In this document: piece after piece, positions 1 to 8,576 of the stretch
Position numbering within the stretch: position 1 is the stretch's first letter
How the letters are laid out: the number at the start of each line of letters is the position of its first letter
Assembly: GCA_020638695.1 (NCBI GenBank)
Contig: JACKIB010000003.1
Span: forward strand, 124,001-188,000
Origin: Planctomycetota bacterium
GTDB lineage: Bacteria > Planctomycetota > UBA1135 > UBA2386
DNA length: 64,000 bases
Direction of reading: 5' to 3'
Translations under genes and position numbers: made by a program
The notes under the pieces: generated by a model
What the model was told of the DNA's origin: nothing
The model's input: the letters and a program-made list of their open reading frames with translations, nothing else
Databases searched by the model: none

Positions 1-2
1 TC

Positions 3-2084
3 TCGTCGTTCAACAATCCGCCCTACCTCGCGTCGATCCGCGGCACCCGCGCGGCGATGCTGCGCCGTGACGGCAACATCCGCGGCTCGCGGTTCTGCGC
101 CGGATGCCACGATCCCGTGCCGTTCTTCACCGGCAAGTTCAACGATCCGAAGTACGACGACGTCCACGATTCCAGCGCCCACTCCGGCATCACGTGCACG
201 GTGTGCCACGCGATCACCCACATCAACTCACCGCGCGGCAACGCCGACTACACGATCGACGAGCCGCTGCACTACCCGTTCGCGTTCAGCGACAACCGGC
301 TGCTGCAGTGGGTCAACGAGCAGCTGATCAAGGCCAAGCCGGACTTCCACAAGAAGACCTTCCTCAAGCCACTCCACAGGACCCCGGAGTTCTGCGGCAC
401 GTGCCACAAGGTGCACCTGCCCAAGGAGCTGAACGCCTACAAGTGGCTGCGCGGCCAGAACCACTACGACCCGTTCCTGCTCAGCGGCGTGTCGGGGCAC
501 GGCATCCAGAGCTTCTACTACCCGCCCAAGGCCGAGACGGGTTGCAACGGTTGTCACATGCCGTTGCGCCCCTCGGACGACTTCGGCGCCAAGTCGCGCG
601 ACGCATCTGGGCTGGCCAAGATCCACGATCACCTGTTCCCGTCCGCCAACACCGCGATCCCGGTGCTCGAGCAGCGCGCCGGCAGACTCGACCAGGCCGC
701 AGCATCAGCGGCGGTCGCGGCGCACCGCGAATTCAACCGCGGGGTGATGCGGATCGACTTGTTCGGATTGCGGGCCGAGGGTCGGATCGACGGCGCGCTG
801 CAGGCGCCGCTGCGACCCGCCGTCCCGCAGCTGCTGCCCGGCGCGACCTACCTGCTGGAGACCGTGGTGCGCACCCTCAAGATGGGACACGTGTTCACAC
901 AAGGGACTTCCGACTCCAACCAGGTGTGGGTCGACGTCAAGGTGACGATCGGCGACCGACTGATCGGGCGTAGCGGTGGAGTTCGCGGCGAGGACCTCGC
1001 CGTCGACCCGTGGTCACACTTCGTGCAAGCGTTCGTCATCGACCGCAATGGCGACCGCATCGCGCGGCGCAACGCCGAGGACATCTTCGTACCGCTGTAC
1101 AACAACCAGATCCCACCCGGCGCCGCCGACGCGGTGCACTACCGGCTGAAGCTCCCCGACGACGCCAGCGGGACGCTGCGCATCGACGTCAAGCTGCGCT
1201 ACCGGAAGTTCGACACCGAATACATGCGGTTCGTCACCGGCGACCCGAAGTACCGCAACGACCTGCCGGTCATGACGCTGGCCGAAGACTCGCTGACTCT
1301 ACCGATCCGCAGCGCGCCCCCGAGCACCGCGCCGGCGCCGAACATCCCCGAGTGGCAGCGGTGGAACGACTACGGCATCGGCCTGCTGCGCAAGGGCGGC
1401 AACGGCCAGCTCCGGCAAGCCGAGCAGGCGTTCCAGCGCGTCGAGGCGCTGGGGCGGGCCGACGGCCCGCTCAACCTGGCGCGGGTGTACCTGCGCGAAG
1501 GCCGGGTCGCGACCGAGGCGCCTGCAGCGCTGCGCCGGGCGCGCGACGCCGAGCCGCGGGCGGCGGAGTGGTCGCTGCTGTGGTTCTCCGGGTTGGTGCA
1601 CCAGGGCAACGGGGCACTCGACGCGGCGATCCGGGACTTCGAGCAGATCCTCGCCGGCGGGTTCGCCCAGGCTCAGGGCCGCGGCTTCGACTTCACCCGC
1701 GACTACAACCTGCTGAATCAGCTCGGGCAGACCCTGTTCGATCGCGCCAAGCAGGAACGCGGTGCGGCGCGGAGCAAGGAGCGGGACCGCTGGCTGCACC
1801 GTGCACGCGATCGGTTCGAGCAGACCCTCGCCATCGACCCGGAAAACAGCGCCGCCCACTACGGACTGCAGCAGGTGTTCGGTGAGCTCGGCGACACCGA
1901 ACGCGCCCGCCGGCACGCCGACAGCTACGAGTTCTACCGGGTCGACGACAACGCCCGCGACACGGCGATCGCCAACGCACGACGCAAGTACCCGGCCGCC
2001 AACCACGCCGCCGAGGCGGTGGTGATCTACGACCTACACCGCGAGGGCGCGTTCACCGGCGACCTCCCCGACGCGCCCCGCTGA
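3..2084 (+). CDS. Multihaem c-type cytochrome with C-terminal TPR region (5' truncated)
   Basis: The reading frame is open from the left window edge, so the start and signal peptide lie outside. The visible 693 residues carry four CxxCH haem-binding motifs (CAGCH, CTVCH, CGTCH, CNGCH at fragment residues about 32, 65, 131 and 181), as in cytochrome c554-type electron carriers, which are periplasmic. A beta-rich middle part follows, and from about residue 450 there are helical TPR-like repeats (alternating small and aromatic residues, ending near DPENSAAHYGL). More haem motifs may lie upstream. It ends 6 nt before the CRTAC1 gene, and the two are probably co-transcribed. Family assignment is confident; the redox partner is unknown. 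Confidence 0.85.
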   Translation, partial: SSFNNPPYLASIRGTRAAMLRRDGNIRGSRFCAGCHDPVPFFTGKFNDPKYDDVHDSSAHSGITCTVCHAITHINSPRGNADYTIDEPLHYPFAFSDNRLLQWVNEQLIKAKPDFHKKTFLKPLHRTPEFCGTCHKVHLPKELNAYKWLRGQNHYDPFLLSGVSGHGIQSFYYPPKAETGCNGCHMPLRPSDDFGAKSRDASGLAKIHDHLFPSANTAIPVLEQRAGRLDQAAASAAVAAHREFNRGVMRIDLFGLRAEGRIDGALQAPLRPAVPQLLPGATYLLETVVRTLKMGHVFTQGTSDSNQVWVDVKVTIGDRLIGRSGGVRGEDLAVDPWSHFVQAFVIDRNGDRIARRNAEDIFVPLYNNQIPPGAADAVHYRLKLPDDASGTLRIDVKLRYRKFDTEYMRFVTGDPKYRNDLPVMTLAEDSLTLPIRSAPPSTAPAPNIPEWQRWNDYGIGLLRKGGNGQLRQAEQAFQRVEALGRADGPLNLARVYLREGRVATEAPAALRRARDAEPRAAEWSLLWFSGLVHQGNGALDAAIRDFEQILAGGFAQAQGRGFDFTRDYNLLNQLGQTLFDRAKQERGAARSKERDRWLHRARDRFEQTLAIDPENSAAHYGLQQVFGELGDTERARRHADSYEFYRVDDNARDTAIANARRKYPAANHAAEAVVIYDLHREGAFTGDLPDAPR

Positions 2085-2090
2085 GATCAA

Positions 2091-3947
2091 ATGCGAGACC
2101 GAGAGCACCAAGACGACGAAGAGCTGGTCGCGGCCGACGATGCCGTGATCGGCCGGGCCCTGCGGCGCTCCGCGCTGGTCTTCGTGGCTGCCGCCGCGCT
2201 GTTGCTCGGCGGGTGGTGGCTGTTCTACACCAGCAAGACGGCGCCACCACCGCAGCCCAAACCGAAGGACCTGCGGCACATCGAGGACCTGCGCCCGGCG
2301 ACCGAAGCCGCGCCGAAGGTGACGTTCCGCGACGTGACCAAGGCGGCGGGGATCGACTTCGTGCACGTCAGCGGGGCGCGCGGCGAGAAGCTGCTGCCGG
2401 AGACCATGGGCGGCGGGGTGGCGTTCTTCGACTACGACGGCGATGGCGACCAGGACCTGCTGCTGACCAGCGGCATCCCGTGGCCGCACGACCGCGGCGA
2501 CAAGCCGACGGGCAGCGGCCTGCGGCTGTACGCCAACGACGGCAAGGGCGGCTTCCGCGACGTGACCAAGGCGGCGGGGCTGGAGATCTCCTGCTACGCC
2601 ATGGGCACGGCAGTCGGCGACATCGACGGCGACGGCGACGTCGATCTGTTCGTCACCACGCTGGGCCACAACCTGCTGTTGCGCAACGACGGCGGCAAGT
2701 TCGTCGAGTGCGGCAAGGAGTCCGGCGTCGCTGGCGACGCGAACACCTGGAGCTCGAGCGCCGGCTTCTTCGACTGCGACAACGACGGCGACCTCGACCT
2801 GATGGTGTGCAACTACGTGAAGTGGTCGCGGCAGATCGACACCGAGCTGGCTTTCAGCATGAATGGACGGGATCGCGCCTACGGCCCCCCGATCCAATAC
2901 CAGGGGTCGTTCCCGTACTTGTACCGCAACGACGGCGGCGGGAGATTCACCGACGTCTCGGCCGCCGCCGGGGTCCAAGTCAAGAACCCGGCCACCGGCG
3001 CCCCGGTGGCGAAGTCGCTTGCGCTGGTGTTCTTCGACTTCGACCGCGACGGCTTCGCCGACGTGCTGATCGCGAACGACACGGTGCAGAACTTCTTGTT
3101 CCACAACCGCCGGGACGGGACGTTCGCCGAGATCGGACTGCGCGCTGGCATCGGGTTCGATGCCGAAGGCCGCGCGACCGGCGCGATGGGCATCGACGCG
3201 GCGCGGTTCCGCGATGGCGAGTCGGTGGGCGTCGCGATCGGCAACTTCGCCAACGAGATGACTTCGCTGTTCGTGTCGGGCCGCGATCCACTGCAGTTCA
3301 GCGACCAGGCGGCCTCGGAGGGCATCGGCGCGCCGTCGCGGTTGTCGCTCAGCTTCGGACTGTTCTTCTTCGACTACGACCTCGACGGCCGGCTCGACCT
3401 CCTGCAGGCCAATGGGCACATCGAGGATGCGATCCAGCAAGTCCAGCCGAGCCAACACTACGCCCAACCGGCGCAGCTGTTCTGGAACCAAGGGCCGGCG
3501 GCGCGTTGCTGCTTCGTACCGATCCCGGCGGACACGGTCGGAGACCTGGCGCAGCCGATGGTCGCACGCGGCGCCGCGTACGCCGACATCGACGGTGACC
3601 TGGACCTCGACGTGTTGCTGGTGCAGCTCAACGGACCACCGCGCTTGCTGCGCAACGAGCAGCAACTGGGCCACCACGCGCTGCGCTTGGTGCTGCGAGG
3701 CACCCGCAGCAACCGCAACGCCATCGGTGCGCGGGTGATCGCCTCGTTCGGCGGCCAGACCGTCGAGCAAACCGTCGCCCCGACCCGCAGCTACCTGTCG
3801 CAAGTCGAGCTGCCGGTGACCATCGGCCTCGGCACCCATCGGGCAGTGGACCAGCTGACCATCCACTGGCCGGGCGGCGCGGTGCAGAAAGTGCCCGTGC
3901 GCGACCTGCACATCGACGGAACGACGCAGATCGTCGAGCCGCGCTGA
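2091..3947 (+). CDS. CRTAC1-family protein, FG-GAP/VCBS repeats with ASPIC/UnbV domain
   Basis: The 618-residue protein has a cytoplasmic N-terminus, one membrane anchor at about residues 28-47 and then an exported beta-propeller. At least six calcium-loop repeats are visible (FFDYDGDGDQDL, VGDIDGDGDVDL, FFDCDNDGDLDL, FFDFDRDGFADV, FFDYDLDGRLDL, YADIDGDLDLDV). The last ~100 residues match the ASPIC/UnbV domain (NAIGARV, HWPGG). Such proteins are thought to bind calcium or ligands outside the membrane; the exact role is not known. It lies 6 nt behind the multihaem cytochrome, a pairing I regard as meaningful. No strong ribosome-binding site precedes the ATG. Confidence 0.9.
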   Translation: MRDREHQDDEELVAADDAVIGRALRRSALVFVAAAALLLGGWWLFYTSKTAPPPQPKPKDLRHIEDLRPATEAAPKVTFRDVTKAAGIDFVHVSGARGEKLLPETMGGGVAFFDYDGDGDQDLLLTSGIPWPHDRGDKPTGSGLRLYANDGKGGFRDVTKAAGLEISCYAMGTAVGDIDGDGDVDLFVTTLGHNLLLRNDGGKFVECGKESGVAGDANTWSSSAGFFDCDNDGDLDLMVCNYVKWSRQIDTELAFSMNGRDRAYGPPIQYQGSFPYLYRNDGGGRFTDVSAAAGVQVKNPATGAPVAKSLALVFFDFDRDGFADVLIANDTVQNFLFHNRRDGTFAEIGLRAGIGFDAEGRATGAMGIDAARFRDGESVGVAIGNFANEMTSLFVSGRDPLQFSDQAASEGIGAPSRLSLSFGLFFFDYDLDGRLDLLQANGHIEDAIQQVQPSQHYAQPAQLFWNQGPAARCCFVPIPADTVGDLAQPMVARGAAYADIDGDLDLDVLLVQLNGPPRLLRNEQQLGHHALRLVLRGTRSNRNAIGARVIASFGGQTVEQTVAPTRSYLSQVELPVTIGLGTHRAVDQLTIHWPGGAVQKVPVRDLHIDGTTQIVEPR

Positions 3948-3971
3948 CCGCGGCCGCCAGCGCGGTCAGCG
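3942..3971 (+). terminator. Hairpin overlapping the CRTAC1 stop codon
   Basis: A perfect 10-bp inverted repeat (CGCTGACCGC and GCGGTCAGCG) with a 10-nt loop includes the TGA stop. There is no U-tract, so it is a terminator candidate only. The rest of 3972-4133 shows nothing recognisable. Confidence 0.45.
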
Positions 3972-4133
3972 ACACCGGCATCCCCCCGGAAACGGCACCG
4001 GTTTGTTGCCTCGGCCATTCCCCAAACGGATGATGGCCCGGCCCGAGCGAATCACGAGTCCGCTGTCGGTCAGCGCGGCAACACCCGTGGACGTCCGGGT
4101 AGGTCAAGGCGGATTCATCGGCAGGGAGCGGCA

Positions 4134-6299
4134 ATGACGGACATCACGGTGGCACGCCGCGTACTCGAGGCGCGGTTCGGCCACTCCGGGTTCTTGTGCG
4201 GACAGCTCGAGGCGGTCGAAGCGGCACTCGACGGGCGGGACGTCCTGGTGGTGATGCCGACCGGTTCGGGGAAGTCCCTCTGCTACCAGTTGCCAGCGGT
4301 CATGCAGCCGGGCTACACGCTGGTGATCAGCCCGCTGATCGCGTTGATGAAGGACCAGGTCGACCAGATGCGCGCCAAGGGGGTCGCGGCGGCGACGGTC
4401 CACTCGGGCCTCACCGCTGGCGAGCGCCACGAAGTCGCTCGGCAGTTGCGCGAGGACCGACTGGATGTGCTGCTGGTCGCCCCCGAACGGTTCCGCTCGC
4501 CGCGCTTTCTCGAGCTGCTGCAGCAGCATCGGCCGAACCGCCTGGTGGTCGACGAGGCGCATTGCATCAGCCAATGGGGACACGACTTCCGCCCCGACTA
4601 CCGACGGATCGGCGCAGTCGCCACCGAGCTCGGTCGGCCACCGATCAGCGCGCTCACCGCCACCGCGACTCCGGACGTACGGCACGACATCGCCGCGCAG
4701 CTCGAGCTGCGGCAACCGACCGAGGTGCTGACCGGGTTCGATCGCCCCAACCTGTCGTTCGCGGTGATGCCTGCCGACACGCGTATCGACAAACTCGAAC
4801 TCACGGTCCGCCAGCTCGCAGACTGCAGCGGCACGCGGCTGGTCTATGCCGCCAGTCGCCGCTCGGTCGAGGAGTTGTGCGCCAACCTGCGGAAGCGGCT
4901 GCCGAAGCTGTCGACCGAGGCCTACCACGCCGGTCTCGCGGACGGCCAGCGTGCGGCGATCCAGGATCGCTTCATGGCGGGTGGAATCGACGTCTTGGTG
5001 GCGACCAACGCCTTCGGGATGGGGGTCGACAAGCCCGACATCCGCCTGGTGATGCACTTCGACATGCCCGGCTCGTTGGAGGCCTACTATCAGGAGGCTG
5101 GACGCGCCGGCCGCGACGGCAAGCCGGCGCGCTGCGTGCTGCTGCGGCACGGCGGCGACCACTTCGTGCAGCGCTTCTTCCTGGACAACTCCAACCCGCC
5201 GCCCGATCTGCTGCGGCGGTTGCACCGCGTGCTGCGCTCCGGCCGCGATGACACGGAGGCTCAGCTCCGAGTGCCGATCGCCGCGCTGGCTGTTCAACTC
5301 GGCCTGGACAAGGAGGGCGCGTTGCGCACCGCGCTGCGCATGCTGCAGCTCCACGATCTACTGCAGCTCGAAGGCGATTCGGTGCTGCTGCAAGGGACAC
5401 TGCCGGCCGAGCTACCGATCGACCTCGCGGCATGCCGCGACAAGCGGCGGCGCGACGAGCAGCGGTTGACCAAGATGCTCGATTACACGCGCAGCTCGGT
5501 CGGCTGCCGACCCGGACGGATCCGCCGCTACTTCCTCGGGGCTCCGGGCGAAGACTGCGGCCAGTGCGACCTGTGCACGACGACCGCGGTACCCGAGCTG
5601 CCCAGCGAAGGTGCGCTGGCACGGATCCGCACGGTGCTCGAGTGCGTGCGGCGACTCGACCTTCGGTTCGGCCCCCACCGTATCGTGCAGATCCTCACCG
5701 GCAGTCGTTCGGCAGAGATCCTCGAACGCGGTCTCGATCGGCAGCACGGCTACGGCGCATTCCGCGGCGAATCGGCGGGTGCGGTTCGCGAACTGGTGCA
5801 GTGGCTGGCGCAGCACGAGTTGCTGCTGCTCGAGCCGTTCCAGAGCCGCACCGGAGTCCAGGGACACGTGGTCGGCATCACCGCGAGCGCTGCTGATCTG
5901 CTGGAAGGCAAGGTCGTGCCGAAGTTGCCGCCGTTGCCTTCCGCCGGCGCACGCTCGTCACGCGATACGAAGACCCGCGGCACGACCGGCGATGCCGTAG
6001 AGGCGGAGCGGATCGACCGCGAACTGCAGTCCGCGCTGCGTGGGTACCGCGCCCGCTGGGCGCGCGACAACAGCCTCCCGCCGTACATGTTGTTCTCCAA
6101 CCAGAGCCTCGACCAGATGGCGGCCGACCCACCGTCGAGCCGCGAGGAGTTCCTCGCGATCAAGGGCCTGGGCGAGAAGAAGTGGGAAGCCTTCGGCGCC
6201 GACCTGCTGCGCTGGCTGCGCGGCTGGCGCGAGCAGCCGCGGAGTGCCACCGTCAGCGCACCCGAGGAAAGCGACCGCGGCGCGCGTCGACAAGTCTGA
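4134..6299 (+). CDS. recQ: ATP-dependent DNA helicase RecQ
   Basis: A 3'-5' DNA helicase of recombination and repair, 721 residues. In order: helicase motif I MPTGSGKS (Lys47), motif II DEAHCISQWGHDFRPDYR, motif V NAFGMGVDKPDIR and motif VI YYQEAGRAGRDG. The RQC zinc-binding region follows (CRPGRIRRYF then CGQCDLC near residue 480), and a C-terminal HRDC domain over the last ~80 residues (YMLFSNQSLDQMA, FLAIKGLGEKKWEAFG). The architecture and length are those of full RecQ. An AGGGAG-like ribosome-binding site precedes the ATG. It stands alone, between a hairpin upstream and one downstream. Confidence 0.96.
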   Translation: MTDITVARRVLEARFGHSGFLCGQLEAVEAALDGRDVLVVMPTGSGKSLCYQLPAVMQPGYTLVISPLIALMKDQVDQMRAKGVAAATVHSGLTAGERHEVARQLREDRLDVLLVAPERFRSPRFLELLQQHRPNRLVVDEAHCISQWGHDFRPDYRRIGAVATELGRPPISALTATATPDVRHDIAAQLELRQPTEVLTGFDRPNLSFAVMPADTRIDKLELTVRQLADCSGTRLVYAASRRSVEELCANLRKRLPKLSTEAYHAGLADGQRAAIQDRFMAGGIDVLVATNAFGMGVDKPDIRLVMHFDMPGSLEAYYQEAGRAGRDGKPARCVLLRHGGDHFVQRFFLDNSNPPPDLLRRLHRVLRSGRDDTEAQLRVPIAALAVQLGLDKEGALRTALRMLQLHDLLQLEGDSVLLQGTLPAELPIDLAACRDKRRRDEQRLTKMLDYTRSSVGCRPGRIRRYFLGAPGEDCGQCDLCTTTAVPELPSEGALARIRTVLECVRRLDLRFGPHRIVQILTGSRSAEILERGLDRQHGYGAFRGESAGAVRELVQWLAQHELLLLEPFQSRTGVQGHVVGITASAADLLEGKVVPKLPPLPSAGARSSRDTKTRGTTGDAVEAERIDRELQSALRGYRARWARDNSLPPYMLFSNQSLDQMAADPPSSREEFLAIKGLGEKKWEAFGADLLRWLRGWREQPRSATVSAPEESDRGARRQV

Positions 6300-6317
6300 G
6301 CGCGCGCTGCTTCGCGC
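6300..6317 (+). terminator. Hairpin after recQ
   Basis: GCGCGC, a 6-nt loop and GCGCGC directly follow the recQ stop, without a T-run. A second hairpin (CGGGCC, 5-nt loop, GGCCCG) lies at 6528-6544, before the next gene. Nothing else is recognisable in 6318-6589. Confidence 0.4.
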
Positions 6318-6589
6318 GCCGACATCGCGGTGACGCCGGGGACTCGCGGACTGTCGTCGCGCGAAGCACCCATTCGGAGTGCGAATGCCCTCCTCCGCTT
6401 TGCACCATGCGCGGTTGCGCGGCGCCGACTACGAAGCGGGGCGCACCGCAACGCGCATCCAGCACGCCTGACGATGCCGTACTCGTCGCCTGGATTGTGC
6501 TCAGAACGACAGCTAGGTTTTGCCGCTCGGGCCACGTCGGCCCGCGTGATCACCTCGAACCTGAGCGGGTCCTGCCCGCCGCTAACCAA

Positions 6590-8257
6590 ATGCTGCTTCC
6601 TGCACTGTTCCTATCGGTTTTGTTCGGTGGCGACAAGGTCGTCATCAACGAGTTCGCCTACGACGACACCAGTACGGACGACCGCGAGTTCGTCGAGCTC
6701 TACAACCCGACGTCGAAGGCCATCGACATCAGCGGTTGGCGCCTCGAGGCCTACGACCCGACCACTACCAACCCCGCCTATGTGATCCCGGCCAACACCA
6801 TGTTGGCGCCCGGCGCCTACTACGTGCTCGGCTCGTCGCTGGTACCCAACGTCAACCAGGTGGTCGGCGCCACCAACCTGTGGGAGAACGACACCGAGTC
6901 GATCTTGCTGATCGACCTGCAGGGCAACGTCGTCGACGCGGTGGTCTACGAGAGCAACAAGGGGCACTGGACCGGCGACCACGTCGAGGGCGACGGGGTG
7001 TGGGGCAACTTCACCAGCACCGAAGGCCTCGACAGCTCCTGGTCGCGCATGCGTGACGGGTTCGACACCAACAACAACCGCGACTTCCGCTTGCTCCCGG
7101 CGACCCCGGGCAAGTCCAACAACCAGCCGGCCGGCGTCTACATCGACAACTTCGATGCACGCACCTCCGGCACCAACCTCACCGACTTCGGTGGCACGTT
7201 CAAGCTGCCGCGAGTCATCGACCCGACGGTCGCCGACACCTACAACCCGAACGCGATCGTCGCCTCGCCACAAGGCGGCAACGCGGCAATCTTCTGGGAC
7301 GAGTCCGGCGGCGGCAACCACAACATGCTGCTGCGCGACGGCACGTGCAACGTCGTGGTCGAGGCCTGGGTCTACTTCGACACCACGCTGCGCCCGACCG
7401 CCGAACTCGAGTCCTGGAGCCTCGGTGTGCAGGGCACCAGCGGCACGTTCTACAACTTCCCCGATCCGTCCGGCACGCTGGGCTTCACCGCCAACGGCAA
7501 CACCGGTGTGACCTGGACCTACCAGGTGACCGACACCGCGGCGACCCTCTACCTGGTCGACCACAACGACGGTGGGGAGGGCGCGGCGGCCAAGACCAAC
7601 CGCGTGGTGATCGGCAAGCTCACCCCGACCACCGGTTGGCACCGGCTGCGTCTCGAGGTCAGCGGCGCGACCGTGACCGGCTACTTCGGCGGCTCGTACG
7701 GCAGCACCACCACCGGCACCAAGATCACCGGCACGCTGTCGGCGCCCGCCGAGGGCGGCGTCTACATCTCGTACCGCGAGGGCGTGGCGACGAACGCGAA
7801 CGCCCGCCCGTTCACCTGCGACCAGCTCAGCATCGTGCCGACGCCGTTCACCGGCAAGGTCGACACCACCGACGGCACCGCGACCAAGACCACGCAGGGC
7901 ACCCCGCGGATGGGTACCGACGGCGCCCCGGTCATCGACAACGGCAGCTTCCGCATCACCGGCGTCGGGCTGGTTCCGGCGGGCACGAGCCTGTTCGGCT
8001 TCGGCCTCAAGTACACCACGCCGTTCGACCTGAGCAGCATCGGCGGGCAGGCCGGCTCGTTCCTCTACATCAACCCGTTGCTGGTCATCGGCCTGAGCGC
8101 CGACGCCAACGGCGACGCCGCCCTGCCGGTCGCGCTGCCGAACGACCCCACGCTGAAGGGCGCGTTCATCGACATGCAGATCCTCGACGTCGATCCGTCG
8201 CTGCCGGTGTCGCTGAAGTTCGGCAACTCGCGGCCGGTGCGGATCACCGCCGGCTAG
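6590..8257 (+). CDS. Secreted lamin-tail-domain (LTD) protein
   Basis: I chose the ATG at 6590 because it begins a short hydrophobic signal peptide (MLLPALFLSVLFGG); the frame is open further upstream but without protein character. This gives 555 residues. An LTD fold starts directly after the signal (VVINEFAYDD, FVELYNPTSKAIDISGW) and runs to about residue 135. A long beta-rich middle region of LamG/concanavalin-like appearance follows. The last ~100 residues (LVIGLSADANGDAALPVALPNDPTL) resemble the C-terminal beta domain of the kelch protein at 55.5 kb. Probably an extracellular or surface protein of unknown role. Confidence 0.8.
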   Translation: MLLPALFLSVLFGGDKVVINEFAYDDTSTDDREFVELYNPTSKAIDISGWRLEAYDPTTTNPAYVIPANTMLAPGAYYVLGSSLVPNVNQVVGATNLWENDTESILLIDLQGNVVDAVVYESNKGHWTGDHVEGDGVWGNFTSTEGLDSSWSRMRDGFDTNNNRDFRLLPATPGKSNNQPAGVYIDNFDARTSGTNLTDFGGTFKLPRVIDPTVADTYNPNAIVASPQGGNAAIFWDESGGGNHNMLLRDGTCNVVVEAWVYFDTTLRPTAELESWSLGVQGTSGTFYNFPDPSGTLGFTANGNTGVTWTYQVTDTAATLYLVDHNDGGEGAAAKTNRVVIGKLTPTTGWHRLRLEVSGATVTGYFGGSYGSTTTGTKITGTLSAPAEGGVYISYREGVATNANARPFTCDQLSIVPTPFTGKVDTTDGTATKTTQGTPRMGTDGAPVIDNGSFRITGVGLVPAGTSLFGFGLKYTTPFDLSSIGGQAGSFLYINPLLVIGLSADANGDAALPVALPNDPTLKGAFIDMQILDVDPSLPVSLKFGNSRPVRITAG

Positions 8258-8576
8258 GCCCCGGTTCTCGGGGAGCGGGAGCGTGCCGACGGCCGGGTAG
8301 CTCCGGCTGCCGGCGCGCACCCGACGGACGCGGACCGCCCACCACTCGGGGCTTTCCCGTAACTCCGAGCGGCGGGTAGACTAGCTGGGGTCAGCAGGTG
8401 CCTGCCCGGTCCTGTTTCCCCACGCGCCGCACGAGGGCCCCCTGCAGCCCTCGCCAGAACCGGAACTCCCAAGGCCCCTGTACGTGTGCGGCACCACCGC
8501 ACGCTTGCGCGCACGGCGCTCCGGTGTCGGGACGGGTTCTCCTGAACTCGTGCGGGTGCTCCCACCTCCGAGTCCC
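8258..8576. other. Intergenic region with one hairpin
   Basis: This 319-bp stretch has a hairpin directly after the LTD stop (CCCCG and CGGGG arms, 8259-8273), a possible terminator. A CTAG at about 8385 is not flanked by a recognisable element. No gene or RNA is visible. Confidence 0.4.

Noticed and set aside
2034..3911. Long minus-strand frame of 625 codons opposite the CRTAC1 gene
   Set aside because: Its translation is Arg/Val/Ala-rich without motifs; it is a high-GC shadow of the real plus-strand gene.
6182..6589. Extended N-terminus of the LTD protein
   Set aside because: The extra residues are Arg-rich, overlap recQ, and would bury a good signal peptide starting at 6590.
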